From positions 22,327,538-22,391,537 of the forward strand of contig OX463781.1 in assembly GCA_949825025.1 (NCBI GenBank): 64,000 nt of DNA. The letters run 5' to 3'. This DNA comes from Siphlonurus alternatus (taxonomy: Eukaryota; Arthropoda; Insecta; Ephemeroptera; Siphlonuridae). The notes beneath the pieces are model-generated. The model had not been told where the DNA came from. It saw only the letters and a program-made list of their open reading frames with translations, and searched no databases. Position 1 is the first letter of the stretch. Every line of letters begins with the position of its first letter. The translations under genes and the position numbers were made by a program. Positions 1-15,000 of the stretch are shown piece after piece.

Positions 1-290
1 TTTAAACTTTTAATGGAGTTCAAATTCAATCACGCTCTGTTTAAAGTCAGATAATCTCTACACTTCGCGTCACATTTAACAATAGGTTTTCTTCGTGTTT
101 GTAATGCCCTTGGCCATTGGTTGACAATTTTCAACGGAAATTATAACTGACTCAACAGGAGCCGAATATATTTCCAAGCATCTCCGACCATAATCTATTA
201 AATTAATATGACGGCCAGGGTATTCGAGATCCATAACTTTAAAATACACCACCATCGATCGTGGTAGTTGGAATGGAGAACTTAGAGGGT

Positions 291-458
291 CAGGCGCGGA
301 TCCAGGGGGGGGGGCTGCAGCCCCCCTTCCCCCGAAATTTTGGATTTAACATGGGCAATATAGGCATTTCCCCCACTCCAATTTTTTTTTAACATTGGCC
401 TTATGGAGGCAGCCCCCCCCCCCCCCCCCGATTTTTTTTTTTTCTGGATCCGCGCCTG
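291..458. mobile_element. hAT-type MITE with 8-bp target duplication
   Basis: Terminal inverted repeats CAGGCGCGGATCCAGG and CTGGATCCGCGCCTG, flanked by the perfect 8-bp duplication TAGAGGGT (283-290 and 459-466). The 168-bp interior has G-runs and C-runs but no coding capacity. The 8-bp duplication and CAG...CTG ends point to the hAT superfamily. Confidence 0.88.
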
Positions 459-808
459 TAGAGGGTTACCTTTAGGCGAGTGGACTTTTCAAAGTACGCT
501 GATAACGTTTACATAAATTTGTTTTTTCAGCGACCGTGAACGGTCGATACGGCCTATGTTTTGAAATTATAACTCTATCGATAAGGATAATGTGCAACAA
601 ACTAGCTAGAAAAGTTTAGTGAAGAATTCGACTTGTCTCAAGGCAAAATAAATTAGCACTTTTGTTGTGATTCCTATTTTTCTTTCACAGGCTTTGATAA
701 ATTTCATATCAAAAAAATATTTTTACCCCTAAAAATCTTACCTATTTTGCAGTACGTATACACTTAAAATTTAATTCAGGTGATAGTAGACTTTCTTATT
801 AAAAAAAA

Positions 809-1048
<240 letters not shown>

Positions 1049-2897
1049 CTGTATATAATTTATTGATCCACAAAAATTGAATCATTATGGCATTCATTTG
1101 AAGCAGTCTTATTCTGTTGTTTTTTTGCCAATATAATAGCTGTAATAAGCGATGCGTGTGATTATTTGTTTTGTGAAATTTTCAATTATCACCTTGAATT
1201 GTAGAGCTACAAAAAATATTACTCAAGCATAAATTGAAATCATATTAATAAAATGATTTGGTTCTGTTCACTGATTTGTTTCATAATTATTTTATCATCT
1301 ACTTGATCTTTATATAAATATATGGGTGGTACTGGAATTATTAAATTTGAGTTTGCTGATTGACGTACGTATATATTAAATTTGTCAGGAGCACTAACTG
1401 TCACGTTGTCACGTTCCATGCAGCGACTGTGTGTCATAACGTGTCATTCAGAGCTTGATAAATAGCTTCATTAATCTTTCATAAATTGAAGTCTGTGGTG
1501 TATGTTATCACACGTCGCTAATGTAATGCACAAAATAACTACTTGAAACTACGCTTGTTCAAAATGAAACAAAATATATTATAAATTGATACTAAATAGC
1601 AATATTTGTAAAAGAGTTTATTTATATTATTATATAAATTAAATATAAATACATTATATTTAAGATGAACTATGCGTCATGATGATATGTCTAATTATCG
1701 ATGACTCTTTGTAAAGTTACATGAAAATTAACCAAGGTAAATTGAGAAAACATCGTGAGGTGGCAAACTTACTCTGCATTGTTTTAGAAGTGCAAAATTC
1801 TACAGCACTCCATTCCAGGCTCAACTTTGCCGTGAGATGAAATTATGAATCGAAATAGACCTTTGTATTACGCACTGTAATACAAAGTCAATAATACAAT
1901 TCACGGTATTTAGAACAATCTTGTACTGTCAAATAAAGCTCATAAACATTACAGATCCCAAAATATTAAAATTCAATTAATAAATTTAAAAAATATAATC
2001 TGTAAATTATGTTACACTATGATGAATGAGTACGTAGATTTATTTAGTTTTACAAAATAAAATGTGAAAACTTAAAGTTTGTTTTAAAAACAAAAAGGAA
2101 ATCTAGTTGAACATAATTATAAATTCTTAATTTTTCAATATTTTATTTTACTGGCTGGAATCTACAATTTGCTTTATATTATAATAATTATGATCTGCAA
2201 TTCATTGACACTGTATTATTTGCTAACCGTATATTTTTCAGCTATTATAAAGTTTCCCAAAGCTTTTTGTAGTTGACATTAATTTTTTATAAAAATAACA
2301 TCATAATAAAGGTTTTCATTGAAACAGGTAGAGGTTGTTTATTATCAGTTTTCACAGTTTGTTTACTCTCTCCCGCCCACATGTTCTTCACCACAAGTGG
2401 AGATAAACAGCCTTTATTTTCACTGAACCTGAGCTAGCGTAAGAGCTGGAAGCTTTTTTTAACTTCATTAATTTTTTTAACAGAAAAGTATTAAATAAAG
2501 TAGACATACATAATTTATTTTTTAATTTCCATATCCATTACATAGTTGCAATTCTTATTCTAACAATAAAAAACTTCACTATAAGTTTACTCACTGTTAC
2601 CAGAGTACATAGCTATGAACAATATAAAAAATTCACAAGACGTTTTATCATTAACCTTAAGAATATTTGCCAACTTTTTTATGTTTTATTTTATAACATC
2701 CAGTACTGTACATTTCCCAAAAGCTTTTAACAATTTCAACCGATATATATACATAAAAAATAGTTAAAGTTTCTTGAGTCAGTAAGAAATAAAAGTAGGA
2801 GTAAAAGTGTTTCATTCTATTATTGCTAAGTTTGGTAGAAAACGATTTTCCCTACTAAACTAACTGAGTTTGTCCGTGCATCGTAATTGAATTTCAG

Positions 2898-3091
2898 ACC
2901 ACGAGGGAGGCAATGTGGTGGCGTTGGGTCTACCGCCCCCTGAGCTGGTGGTCTCTACCAGCACTACGGCTGCTCCCAATGCTCCCGTCACCCCCGTGCC
3001 ACCCCCAACTGAGGGGAACTCGGTGCTCGTCGAAGAAGAGGAAACAGTGGAGTCTTCAGGATGTTCAATGCAAGAATACGAAATCATGAAG
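2898..3091 (+). CDS. FSTL5: FSTL5 exon: Ser/Thr/Pro-rich acidic linker before EF-hands
   Basis: Acceptor is TTTCAG at 2892-2897 and donor AAG|GTACCA at 3092. The exon enters in phase 2 and ends in phase 0. It encodes an unusually Thr/Pro/Val-rich stretch (for example TTAAPNAPVTPVPPP), then an acidic run (EEEET) and CSMQEYEIMK, which leads directly into the EF-hand exon. Confidence 0.85.
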
Positions 3092-6000
3092 GTACCATTT
3101 ATAAATAAACATTTTATTTTATCTTCTTTTATGAAGTTAATTATTCTTTAAACTACTTTCTTTTTTAACATAATTAAATTTTAATTAGATAATCAAAAAG
3201 AAAAGGAAGTGCTGTGCTGTTAAAATTAACTCTTCAGTTAATCTATCAACGTTTTACTAAAAGCTTTATTATATATATAAAAACAATGTGCTTTTAATGA
3301 GATAAGCTTTTGTAAAACAAAAAATTCTTTCTTAATTTTTTTTTTAATTCCTCTACAAAAAAATATATTTTTTCATTTTATATTATTTTTTACTCTCCCG
3401 ATATTTAAATACAGAAAATTTTTGATGAAAAAAGTATTAAAATTTAACTTAAATTTATAATTCTTTATTAAATAGTTTTTTAACAATTATTATAATAACT
3501 CATAACAACAAACAAAAAATGTTTGTTTTAAATGTAATACATTAATCCAGGAACAATTAAAACACTCCTTTTACAAACAAATGTGTGTAAATAAATAAGC
3601 GTAGTGTGTGCAGTTATAATTAGTGGATAATTAGGCCCAAGCGTACTCTGTAATTATTACTACCTTTAATATGTAAATATTAGCACTAGATAAAAACATT
3701 TTGCTCGTTATTTTAATAAAAACAAGTCCAATTAAACTCAACACACACCAATTTAGTTTATGTAGTACAGTATTTATAATTTTATTTTTATATTATATTG
3801 TTTATTCAATAGAATTATTTTTTTATTTTTTGTTTTTGTTAATTCAGATGAATCGTACATGTTTTAATGATTAAGTCAGAAAGTATAAAAGCTAAAAATT
3901 ACACTTGTGTATCGAAATTGGTCCAAAAACAGAAAATGATTTTTTTTTTTTTAAATCGACTTTCTTGAACCTATATAGATTAATAAATTATTAATTAATA
4001 GTTAAAAAAAAAGTAAGAAAAGCTTCACATTGCTCATAAACTCATTAATAATATCGGTAAAGGGAGACTTCATTTACTACAACAGCTATATTATATGCTT
4101 TGTATTTGCATAAGCTGGGTTCTTCAGGTAACAGATAAATCCAAAATCCCTCTTTTCCCAGCTAACATACAATATTGGAGAACATAACGCGCTTCTGCTC
4201 TTTCATTTGTGTCCTTCATTCACCTCAATGGTGTTCCGGCTGTTCCAGGACAACCTGCTGTTGTACAACCACGCCAAGCTGATGGCCGAGGATAAACGCA
4301 GCTCGGGCAAGGAGTACCTGGTCAGCATCATGTTTAGCCACTACGACACCAACAACAACGGTGCCCTCGAGAGAGAGGAGCTCGAGCAGGTCAGTAACCT
4401 CCGTGATCTCTATTGCACCTCTGTATTGTCCTTTTGTATACCAGTACTGCTAGCTAACTGAGGACACTGCAATCAAATATTTCGATAATGGGGCCTTACA
4501 ATGAGAAAATTTAAAATTGCATCTTCGTCACATTTTTACAACAATTATATTAGCATAATTTAACAACATTTGAAATTAGTGAATTAAGACATTAAGTTAA
4601 GTTCGTCATGTTGGATAATTTCTCATTTGCAGCCTTGTTAATCATCAAGCCTTGTATTATTCTTTTATGAGGCATGTTGATTAATAAAAGGAAAAGAGAA
4701 ATTTTCTAAGACGACGAATGTACATCATTTTGATTATGTATTGCATGAATTATTCATAGAGGGAGCTTCCGTAGTTTCATTCACTGCTAAATTTTGATTT
4801 TATTTTATTTTTTTTTTAATGGGGTACTGACCAAAAAAAAAAGTTTCAAGTTTTTGTCAATATTTCAAAAGGCACGAAAATTTCATGAAGAACAAGCCCT
4901 ATTACAGCCTTTTACGACAATTTCCTGATTTTTTATGAATTTTTAAAACCTCTCAAAAATGACGTCATAGCATTGAATCTTAAATGGGGAAAATAGATCA
5001 TTTAACATTGCCAAATCCCATACTTAATATTAAAATGTAACCAAAACTTCATTTGCAAGGTTTTTAGGTGCTAGAATCACGATAATGAAGGTTTCAAATT
5101 CCTACCTCAATAACTTTTCATTTTAGCAATGTTAACTGATGCATTTTCCCATTTAAGATTCAATGCTATGACGTCATCAATTTTTTTTTTATAAATTCAT
5201 ATAAAATCAGCAAATTGTCGTAGAGTGCTCTAATAGGGCTCGTTCTTCATAGAATTCACAGTACTTTTTACTAGTGTTGCTAACTCAAATACCGGTCAGT
5301 ACCCCATTGAGGAGAAGTTAAGAGAATTCCTCATGTATTATGCATATTTATACAAACCAGAAATTTCAACCATATCAACTGAAGTATGCTATTTCTATTT
5401 GTGGACGATATTTTCACAGGCGACTGCACCAGTCCATTAAATATAATGCATGCATGAGTAAACCTACTCCTTTGCTTGTGTAATTAAACCAAATACGAGA
5501 TATGAAATACAGTTGACGTCAAGCAAATATACAGTATACTTGAATATTATGCCAATAAGGAAACTGGTATACTTTTTTTGACATGGATAGTAGGGTAAAA
5601 TGTTCATCTAACTAGTTACGTACCCTAACTTACCTCTGAGTTTATATTATACATGCAATCTCTTTATTGCCTCTCATTTAATTTTGTAAACATGCCATGG
5701 ATGTAATTTTAGTATTCTGTGGCTTGATGAAATTTGTAAACCTAAATTTACAAGAATTTTATTGTGTAATATAATTATGGGCAAAGGGAGAAGACGAGAC
5801 TGAAATTTAATGTTAGTCATCAACATAGTGGCTTGCATGCTAAATTACATGTCGTTTTGTAACCACAAACTACATACATTGACAGAATATGCATATATGT
5901 GGTTGCATAAATATAAATCTTACTGGCAGAAACGTCATCCTCAAAGTATAAATCATGGTGTTATCTCCAAATTTATGTGTTGTATTTGATTAATGCTAAT

Positions 6001-9000
6001 TACAAGATTTTTTTATTGCAACTTGAATTTAATTAGTATTCATAAATTTAATTCAACTTCATAATTTTTCATAAAAATTACTGACATTTCTTTAAAGATC
6101 TTTAATATGTATGTAGTAGCCCTGGGCGATGGCTACCCTTTTGTAACATAAAATATTTTATCACTAAAAAAATATCTTTATGAGACATATTAACCGTAAA
6201 TTTACTGCTTTTTTATAGCTGCAATAATTGAATGCTTTTTTTATAGTTGCAATAATTGAAATACTCCTATATATAAAATGAAACTACGTTTTGAAACGTT
6301 TAATATTTTAAAATTATTGCAAGTAAATTTAAAATCACAAAATAGTTTCCTAGCTAAATAAGTTCCAAATTTTGTCTATCCGAAATTTTAGTATATTTCT
6401 AATAATTCAAATTATTTATTAGGTTATATTGTTTTGTTGAACTTTTTCCTCCACTTCGTTGCTTACAAAACAAGTAAGGTATGTCTGAACCTCTGCTAAC
6501 AAATTTTTTTCATGCACTATAGGTTATATTGTTTATTCAATTGATTCAAGAGTATATCCCTTGAAAGTAAACGTCTTTATCTCGTCTGAACGTGTTTATA
6601 GGTAAACGTATCATAAAAGGTCACCTTTCAAGCAAGACAGTGGCATAATAAGTAGAAGAAAGAGGTAAAATCTACGAAATTTTCCCTATGCAAAACTCAT
6701 GATCAAACGTAGCAGCACGAGATTTTCATAAGACGTAAAGATCCTTTCATGGGCCTGAAAAGAATTATATTTTTAAACGAAAATTATTGAAGAACAGCAT
6801 CGTAGTTGCAAATTATATATATTTTTGTTAGATATTTGTAACTAAAGTAAGAATTACAAGAATTTTCACTTTTTCTTTTACATAAAATAATAAGCGAGAG
6901 GAAATTTTATTTTTATGGGCTATATTTCATTATAAACGACATTTTTATTTTAACAATTTTTATTACCATATACCTTTAAAACATTGCAAGAGTACGTATA
7001 TTAAACATTAAAGTTAGCATTTTTATGTTTCAAAAGTTCTACTGTCAAATTAACGATTTAACTTTTTAACAAACGAGTTTTGATACAGCTCCCTAAAATA
7101 GTTCCTTTATCATCATATTATTAGAGCTAAATGAATGCAGCCTATACTATTATGGTCTTTAAGATAATAATACCAAAGTTTCAAATTTACATAATTCACA
7201 ACTTAAAGTAGTTAAGATTTAAACTTTCATTCTTTTATAAATTAAATATTATTTAACAAAAGAAAAAAAAATGCTTTTTTGTGAAATACTTACTAAAAAA
7301 ACAATTTTGGATCTAATTTTTCATCAATAATCTTGCATTATTTTATGAATTTGAATATATTTATAATGTAGTCCTACCTCAGTCCTGCGGGACTTCAGCA
7401 TTAAGTTGCCGCTGTTAAACAACAATATTTTACTTTTCTCAAGCACTTTACCCTATAGCCTCCACGCATAAGTGCTTAAGTTTCTGTTCCCAATTTCTTG
7501 CTTGCTTTTTGAGTCCCTCGAGATATTTTGTATCAGAAGTTATTCAATTAACAAGCTAATTTACTTGCCTTAATTATTTGTTAGCCTTATTCTACATTTT
7601 CTCACAAATGTGATGCATCACACGTTGAAACTTCAATATATATTTATATTTAGTTATAATTATAGTATATATGAAGTTATACCGAACAGATAGTGTAGTG
7701 ATTTGAACCTCTGCCTATTGCTCGGGAGGTCCAGGATCACTTCCTGCCTTGGCTCAGGTGACTTTTCGTCACTTCGAGCTGAGGTATGGTAATTAGTTCT
7801 GGTAGCTCCCGAGAGGTGGGATGAATGTTCTTCTACTATACTACCTGTATTCGGGAGGTGCTTAAGTTCACTTTGGTCAATTTGGTGCCGTCTGCCTTGA
7901 CGGTGGTTTTCTGTGGTTTCCAACGTCACCCCCAGGTGAATGCCGGGGCAATTCCTAACACAAGGGCACAGCCGCCTCCTTTCCTATCAATCCTTTCTAC
8001 TGTTGTGAATACTGTTGTTAAGTTTGAATGCGTACACCAATATCAAAATATGCTGTAGTAAACTAACATTGTAATAATAAACAAATAATAATAATAAATA
8101 AAGTTGGAACTACTTCTTGAATAACAAGGGTGCTGTAAATCAATTTGATATTGACGATGTTTGATCAAGACTTTAATAGTCCTTCAATACACTTCAATAT
8201 CAGATGTTCTTATATAGATGCTCTTCGTTAGGATGCTAAAAAATGGGGGAGAAATTATAATTTTGATGAATATTTTTAAGAAAAAAAAAACAAGTGAATA
8301 AATTGAAGATGTAAATTAGAAAAAAAAATATAATCAAATAATCATTACTTTTGTTCTATAAGAAAATACTAGAGAATTTATGATAGAATTTAGAACATCA
8401 GCTTTAAAATTATATAAACAAAATAAATTTAATATTGTAGCAACGTTTCATATCAAAAACCCCTACCTGACCTACCTCTCAGGTTAATTTTACAGAAGTT
8501 TGAAAGCCAGTAACACTGTTTTCTCAGACAATCACTGAATTACGCTTGTAAAAAACAAACAATGCATAAATTAATATAAAGATTATTGTTCATATCTGCA
8601 TTTTGCTGCAGTTACCTTCAATATTGTTTTTAATAAATACTGCATTGATTAATAAATATTTCTGCTAAATTATGACATGTTCCAACTTGTTATGTCCAGA
8701 TCGCGTCTGCTGAACACCTCAGCCAGCTGGCAAAGGGCTGCAGTCTTGGAGACATGATTGCTTACGACGACTCCGATAAAGACGGGCGCCTCAACATTAA
8801 CGAGTTTTATGTGGCGTTTAGTAAGTTATACAGTAAGTTTCTCCTTGGGCCTCCTCACCCCCGCCTGTGCGCACCCCAGCTTGTAAGTCTGACTCACTTA
8901 GTAGATAGCTATAGCTTGGTTCTTTCTCACTCGCCGCCGCCGCCCTACCCATTATGCAAAACCAAATGCAAACAGCAGCAGCAGCAGCAGTAAGCAAACA

Positions 9001-12000
9001 TACACTGCAACTCATGCTTTGCAACAAAACAACAGCAATCTTCCCTTTATATAGTATTTCTCTCTGCATAATAAACCTTTTTAGCATATTTAAATTTTTT
9101 ATGTTACTCTAAAAAACATTTTTTTCCCTTGAAAAATTAACTATAATATAAACAACGCCTGTCCAAATGCATTATATAGAGTACTTTGCTTATTTTAATG
9201 TTTTTGGTGAACATGGTTTTATAGAGTTATAAATTTAAATAGACATATAGTAAATAATATCTTTTTTATAGTTTTATTTTGTGTATAGTAATGAATGAAC
9301 TTTTATATATCCGATAGTAAAATATGAATATAAAACAAGTTTTAGAATCTTTCTGCTTTTAAATTCCTTTATTTCAATTCTTTGTATTATATTATCTGTT
9401 TTAAAACTTTATATTTTATATAGGTCGATAAAAATAGGATGAAATTCAAACTTAAAAAGTTTTTTAAAACATGTGAAGTTATAATAAAATATATAAGTTT
9501 TAAAAAAAAATAGTTGTACGTAATACATTAAAACATATTTACAAAAATAAATATATTAAAATATTCTTATAATTTCAGGTGTTTCCGTCGTATCTCTTGA
9601 TAAAGCTTTAGAAGTAAACCACGTGTCAGCACGTGTCGGTGACAACGTGGAGATCAAATGTGACGTCACAGGTGCTCCGCCACCTCCGATTGTTTGGAGA
9701 CGCAACGACGCGGACTTGACTTCAATCAGTAGTGACGGAGACGAGGAGGTTCGAGTGTTCACAGACGGCTCACTTTACCTCACACGTATCCAACTTCTGC
9801 ACGCCGGTAACTACACATGCCATGCACAGAGAAACCGTGATGTCGTTCAGACACACGTGCTAACGGTGCATACAGTGCCTGAGGTCAGGGTCACACCAAG
9901 AATTCAATCAAGAAGACCGGGAGAGGACGCCGCCATGTTGTGTCACGTTGTTGGCCAACCATTCCCCAAGGTATTTAAATATACACTATGTAATTATATA
10001 TATAGGATTTGAACATGTTTGTATTTAATCTATGTTTATATATGTAAATTGAAACAAGGGTAATTACAATATATCGATTTTAGTGCTAAGTCACTATTTG
10101 ACTTGTATTAACATTCTATTTCTCTCAGCATGTTTCATTCTGATGTATAGTTATTATATAAATGATATGGCTTCTAAATTATATTCATGGTATTAAAGTT
10201 ATTACATTAAAAATTTTAATTCTCATAAAATTTAAAAAACCATTAACTATGAATGTTTCACCTCCTTACAGATGTCATTTGAAATAAATTATATATATTT
10301 TTGTAATGAGTTTATAAAAGTATCAATAAAAGTGTGCGATTTTACATTGATGTAACTTACGACCAAGCAATTAATATATGATTTCTGATTTCCGGCTCCC
10401 TCTACAAGGGAACTGTATTACAAAATTAAATGAAAAAAAAATATTCTAAATAAAATTAATTACATTAATTAAATTCTTGCTTCTTCAATATTTGTTCTTT
10501 AACGTAAAGTAATTAATGGGGCTCAAAACTTTTTAAGTAATTGTAGGTTTTGATAATGTTTTAGTTCAAACGAACACTTTTAATGAAAGAGCCATGGAAA
10601 ACTACCTATAATAGCAGAAACTTTAATTGCTTTATTTGGGTACATTTGTAATAAAAACGTTTTATAATATAGACTGTGCGTACTGTACAGTTTATCCAGT
10701 AATAAAATAATTATCGTTTATCTCGTACTGCTATTACCATTGAACAATTACGCGTACTAATTTTAACAATTACTGCAATTAGCTCGTTTTTAAAATGAAT
10801 TTCTTTATTTTTATACATAAAAAGACTAAAATTATTATTGCATTCTAGGTTTATTATCTTCTCGTTTTAAAAAAAATGTAATATTTTCGCTAATTTATTA
10901 TTAAATTTACATATATTAATTGTTTGTTAATTATAGATAGTACTTAATTACTCATTAAAGAAGGGTAAATTATTGTTTCTCTTTATATTTTTTATTAGCA
11001 ATTTGAAACTTCGAAACGCTGCGTCTTTCAACTTTGCAGTAAAAAAATTTAAAACTTTTTTTTTTTGTATTTTCGTTATTAATTATTTAAAAAATAATCA
11101 AATATGTGTGTGCAAAAATTTCTTTATAACAGCATAGTTATGTGATACATTTCCAATTCAGCAAATTAAGCGGGACAGCACTATAATGCACTGCACCAAA
11201 ATGGTCCACTCTTTATGACAAACTGTGTACATCATACAATTTCCCTTCATTTGCACGATCAATTAACTTCATAAATTTGAGAACATTACTAATATGGTAG
11301 ACTTTATTATCAGTTGCATTAAAACTGCGTCGTCATATATTAGTTAACACCGTCGAGACTATGATACTTTAGGATGATTCACTGAAGCAATTAAAGATTA
11401 ATTAAAAACGTACTTCTCTCTTTTAGAATTTTGTACGTAAGTATAATGTTCTATAAAAATTTACAACGTCAAAAAACAAAATATATTAGTTATTTAAGAA
11501 TTATGCTTATTTATTTGGTCTAAAGATGCAATTAAAATTTTTACTAAAGAAAATAATAATTCAAACGTAATCAATATGTACGATCACTGCCAATTCCTAT
11601 ATTATAAACTATCTTAATGTTCTTCGATAATTTTTTAATAAAATATTTAATTTGAGAAGTTTAAAATAATAATTCAACTTTCTAAAACGATTTAGTCATG
11701 AATACAGTGTTACTAGAACAGGTTGAATTTCATCATTCGGTATCTAAATATTAGCTTAATAAAAGGGAGGTGAAAAGTTAAATAGAAATTTCCTTTTGTT
11801 ATTATTTTTTTTCAAGGAAATGAACAATTTTAAAAAGTGCTCTCTTTGCAAAGTTATCTCGCCGTGAGGTTAGGCAACCTGTTAAGCATCCGAACGGAGT
11901 GAGTTACATATATATTTGCGACAGGAACGAAATGGTGGTCATCAAGTCTTACAAGGTTGTTCTGTGTGCCCCTGACACATATGTAACCTGCTATGTTTTT

Positions 12001-15000
12001 ATTGCTGAACAAGTTGCCTAACCTCAAGGCTAAATGACCTGAGTTTGTTTCATTTTTTTTTTCTATCGAGTTTCAATGATGCCGCAGGCAATAATTAAAA
12101 TAATTTAAATAGTGCATTTATGGATTAATTTCAGTTCAGTTGTCAAGAATTGAGTTACTTTTAACAATATGAGTGAAATCAGTGCCACCAGTAATAATAT
12201 TTATCGTAATTGCAATCTTTAATTAAATTCACTATATATTATGTAAACGAGGTTTATATTCTTGCACTTATATAATTTAAGTTTATACGTTGATATAACA
12301 TGCTCATCACTGAGGCATAGAGCAAGCACCATAAAAAAATTATAATATTTTTTGGTATCGTTAATGGATCGCCATCATGATAATTTTACATTTTTGGGTG
12401 CGGGGGTAATTGCTTCGTGTAATAAAATTAATTCAATTAATTATCTCCAGAAGTAGCCGGAAGTGTATATAAATTGTTCTGATTTTCTTCTTCCGAAATG
12501 TATGAAATGTTACTACTGTAACACAAATAGGCCAGAAGCCTTGTACTTATGGAGGAAAGATTTTATGAAGTAGACACCATGTGACACCTACCTGTGCAGG
12601 TGGAGTGGCTGAAGAACGATGAGCCGCTGCGCATGGAGTCTCACGGTGGCGAGCCCGGCAAGTACGAGATGGTGGGCAACGGCACGGAGCTCAGGGTGCG
12701 GCGCATCAGCTACGCAGACACCGGGGCCTACATGTGCCAAGCGACCAGCGTGGGCGGTCTTACCAGGGACATCTCGTCACTCGTCGTGCAGGAGGAGCCT
12801 GCGCCCAGTAAGTCACCTTCACTTGTCACCAAGCTATAACTTAGAGGGTTCAAACCATATCTCTTGTCTATGCATTTCCCATACAAAATTTAAATTAGAG
12901 ATTTTTTAATTAATTTGCAACATAAATACTTTGCTGCTAGAATAGTAAATGTATACAATTATACGTGAACTCTAAATTGCATTGTTCATTCATATAAATT
13001 TTATTTAACTTTAATGAAAAACAGCTACACGTTGCGTGTTTAACGCTATACTGACATTTTCCATTGAAGTTGATAAACTAATTAATTATTAAATGCATAT
13101 CAGTACCATCAAAACATCAAATGAAAATAAAAATCTATATTGTTTTGTTTTTCTAAACAGTGACGTCATATATCTCCTTTATTACGTTGAAATATTATAG
13201 CCTCCTATTATATTTAATAGCAGACTCATCTCATAACGCAAGATACAAACTTTTCATAGTCAGTGAGTTAGAAAATTGTTTCAAAATTAAATTTGAAACT
13301 TACTAGAAATATTACAAAAATGTGCATGTAATGAAATCGTTGATGCGAACACTGCTGTGATGACACACTGAGGGTTATTTTCGCCAATGTTTCAGCGGCC
13401 CCAAGTGAGGAGCGCCGATTCTTCTCTTTCCATGACTGGGGTGTGTCCGTTTACGAACCGACCGCATGTCGTCTATACCACCAAATCCAAGCCACTGACA
13501 TCATCCCTGGCACCCAGGTAAGCCGATAACCTGACCCTGACCTTCACATTACTCATAAATAATTGATAACAATGGTTCTGCAACGTCATTACTGAACGGT
13601 GTGCATTAAAAGGTCCAAAATCATTTTATATATTAATAATAAACTCTACTAAAAATGCATACAGCTTTCGCCACAGTAATATCAGGGAATACTCTTTTCT
13701 CTGGTAATATTGACAGCAGCATTTATAAGACCATAGTAAAATATCGTAGGAATAATTTCCAGACTCAACTGATAACTACAATATGCAACGAAAACTTTCT
13801 GCATGGCCAAGCAAAATCATTCTCAAGTCCCAAGTTATAGTATTCTAAACGTACGCCGTTCCGCTCTTTCCATTCATCCCGTAGCAGTTTTTATTCGCGT
13901 CACTGCAGTTACTCTAAAAGGCGGGAGAAGGGCAATTCACCCAGTACCCCATTCTTATCCACTTTGCCTGCGGGCACGCTACTGCTGCTCGCATACTTTT
14001 ACCGCTGTAATATCATCGATTTGTTATCCTAAAATTCCCTCACAACCTTAAAAAAATGTAAGCTATTTTTTTTATCTCATTTTCTCATTGAAAATTGCCT
14101 GATACTCATGAATTTTTCTCCTTTAAATTAAATACCTCAAGGCACATTGACAAATTACATTCGTTGCTGTTTCTCTTTTTTTTTTTTTTATCTGAATTGA
14201 ACTAAAAATGGTTTCAAATTAGCATTTTTTTAAATTTTAATTTAAATGATTCTTTTATGGCATGTACACTTCAGGCTTACTTAAACGTCACCCTTATTTA
14301 ATTTGTTAGAAGTTGTCTCATATGGATGTATCTAATGTAAAGCTTGATAAGCTAGTCTTCAAAAACTATGAATTTGCATGTTTGTTATTGAAGTTCTATT
14401 GCGGGCATATATTATGAGGTTCATTTACGTAACTTTTCTACTGTCTCGCAGGATTTCTTGTTATACCACATATAATATCATATTAATGATTGTTTTAGGG
14501 CTTCTTCGCCATCTGATTATTGCATTTGTATGTATACCAGTATCAAACCATTCTAGAGGAAAAGAAAGGTCTACACCGGACTTTGAACTCAGGATATTTC
14601 TTTTTCTCCAGAATGGTTCGATACTGACATATATACAAATGCAATAACCAGATGGCGAAAAAGCACTAAAACAATCATTAATAATTTAATTTCACGCCAT
14701 CGTGATCGTTCAGAAGTAACAAATACAACAGAAAAAATATTTAAATATAATATCTTGTTAACTATTATCAGTAATAAATTCATCATGTTCGCCGTATTCT
14801 ATTCTAGATTTCTATTTTCTGGTATTCTAGTATCTTTCTAGTCTTCTAGAATTGTTAGACGAAGCGAAACTCCTCAGTATCAAAAACTTGTTATTTATTT
14901 CCAAGAAATAAAATCTCAACTTTTAAAAGAAAATAAAAACTAACAAACATTCAACTAAAGTAAACACAAACTTTTTTTTTTTTTTTTCCAAATCACTAAC

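Larger units (their letters stand above)
3092..9578. other. FSTL5: FSTL5 introns around the EF-hand exons
   Basis: Introns 3092-4248, 4390-8699 and 8833-9578. The middle one holds the foldback element at 4818 and the SINE at 7680. A short CAG run (CAGCAGCAGCAGCAG) is at about 8974. Nothing else recognisable. Confidence 0.7.

Noticed and set aside
14378..14786. Opposed small ORFs with near-identical peptide segments
   Set aside because: The similarity arises from the foldback symmetry at 14483-14692.
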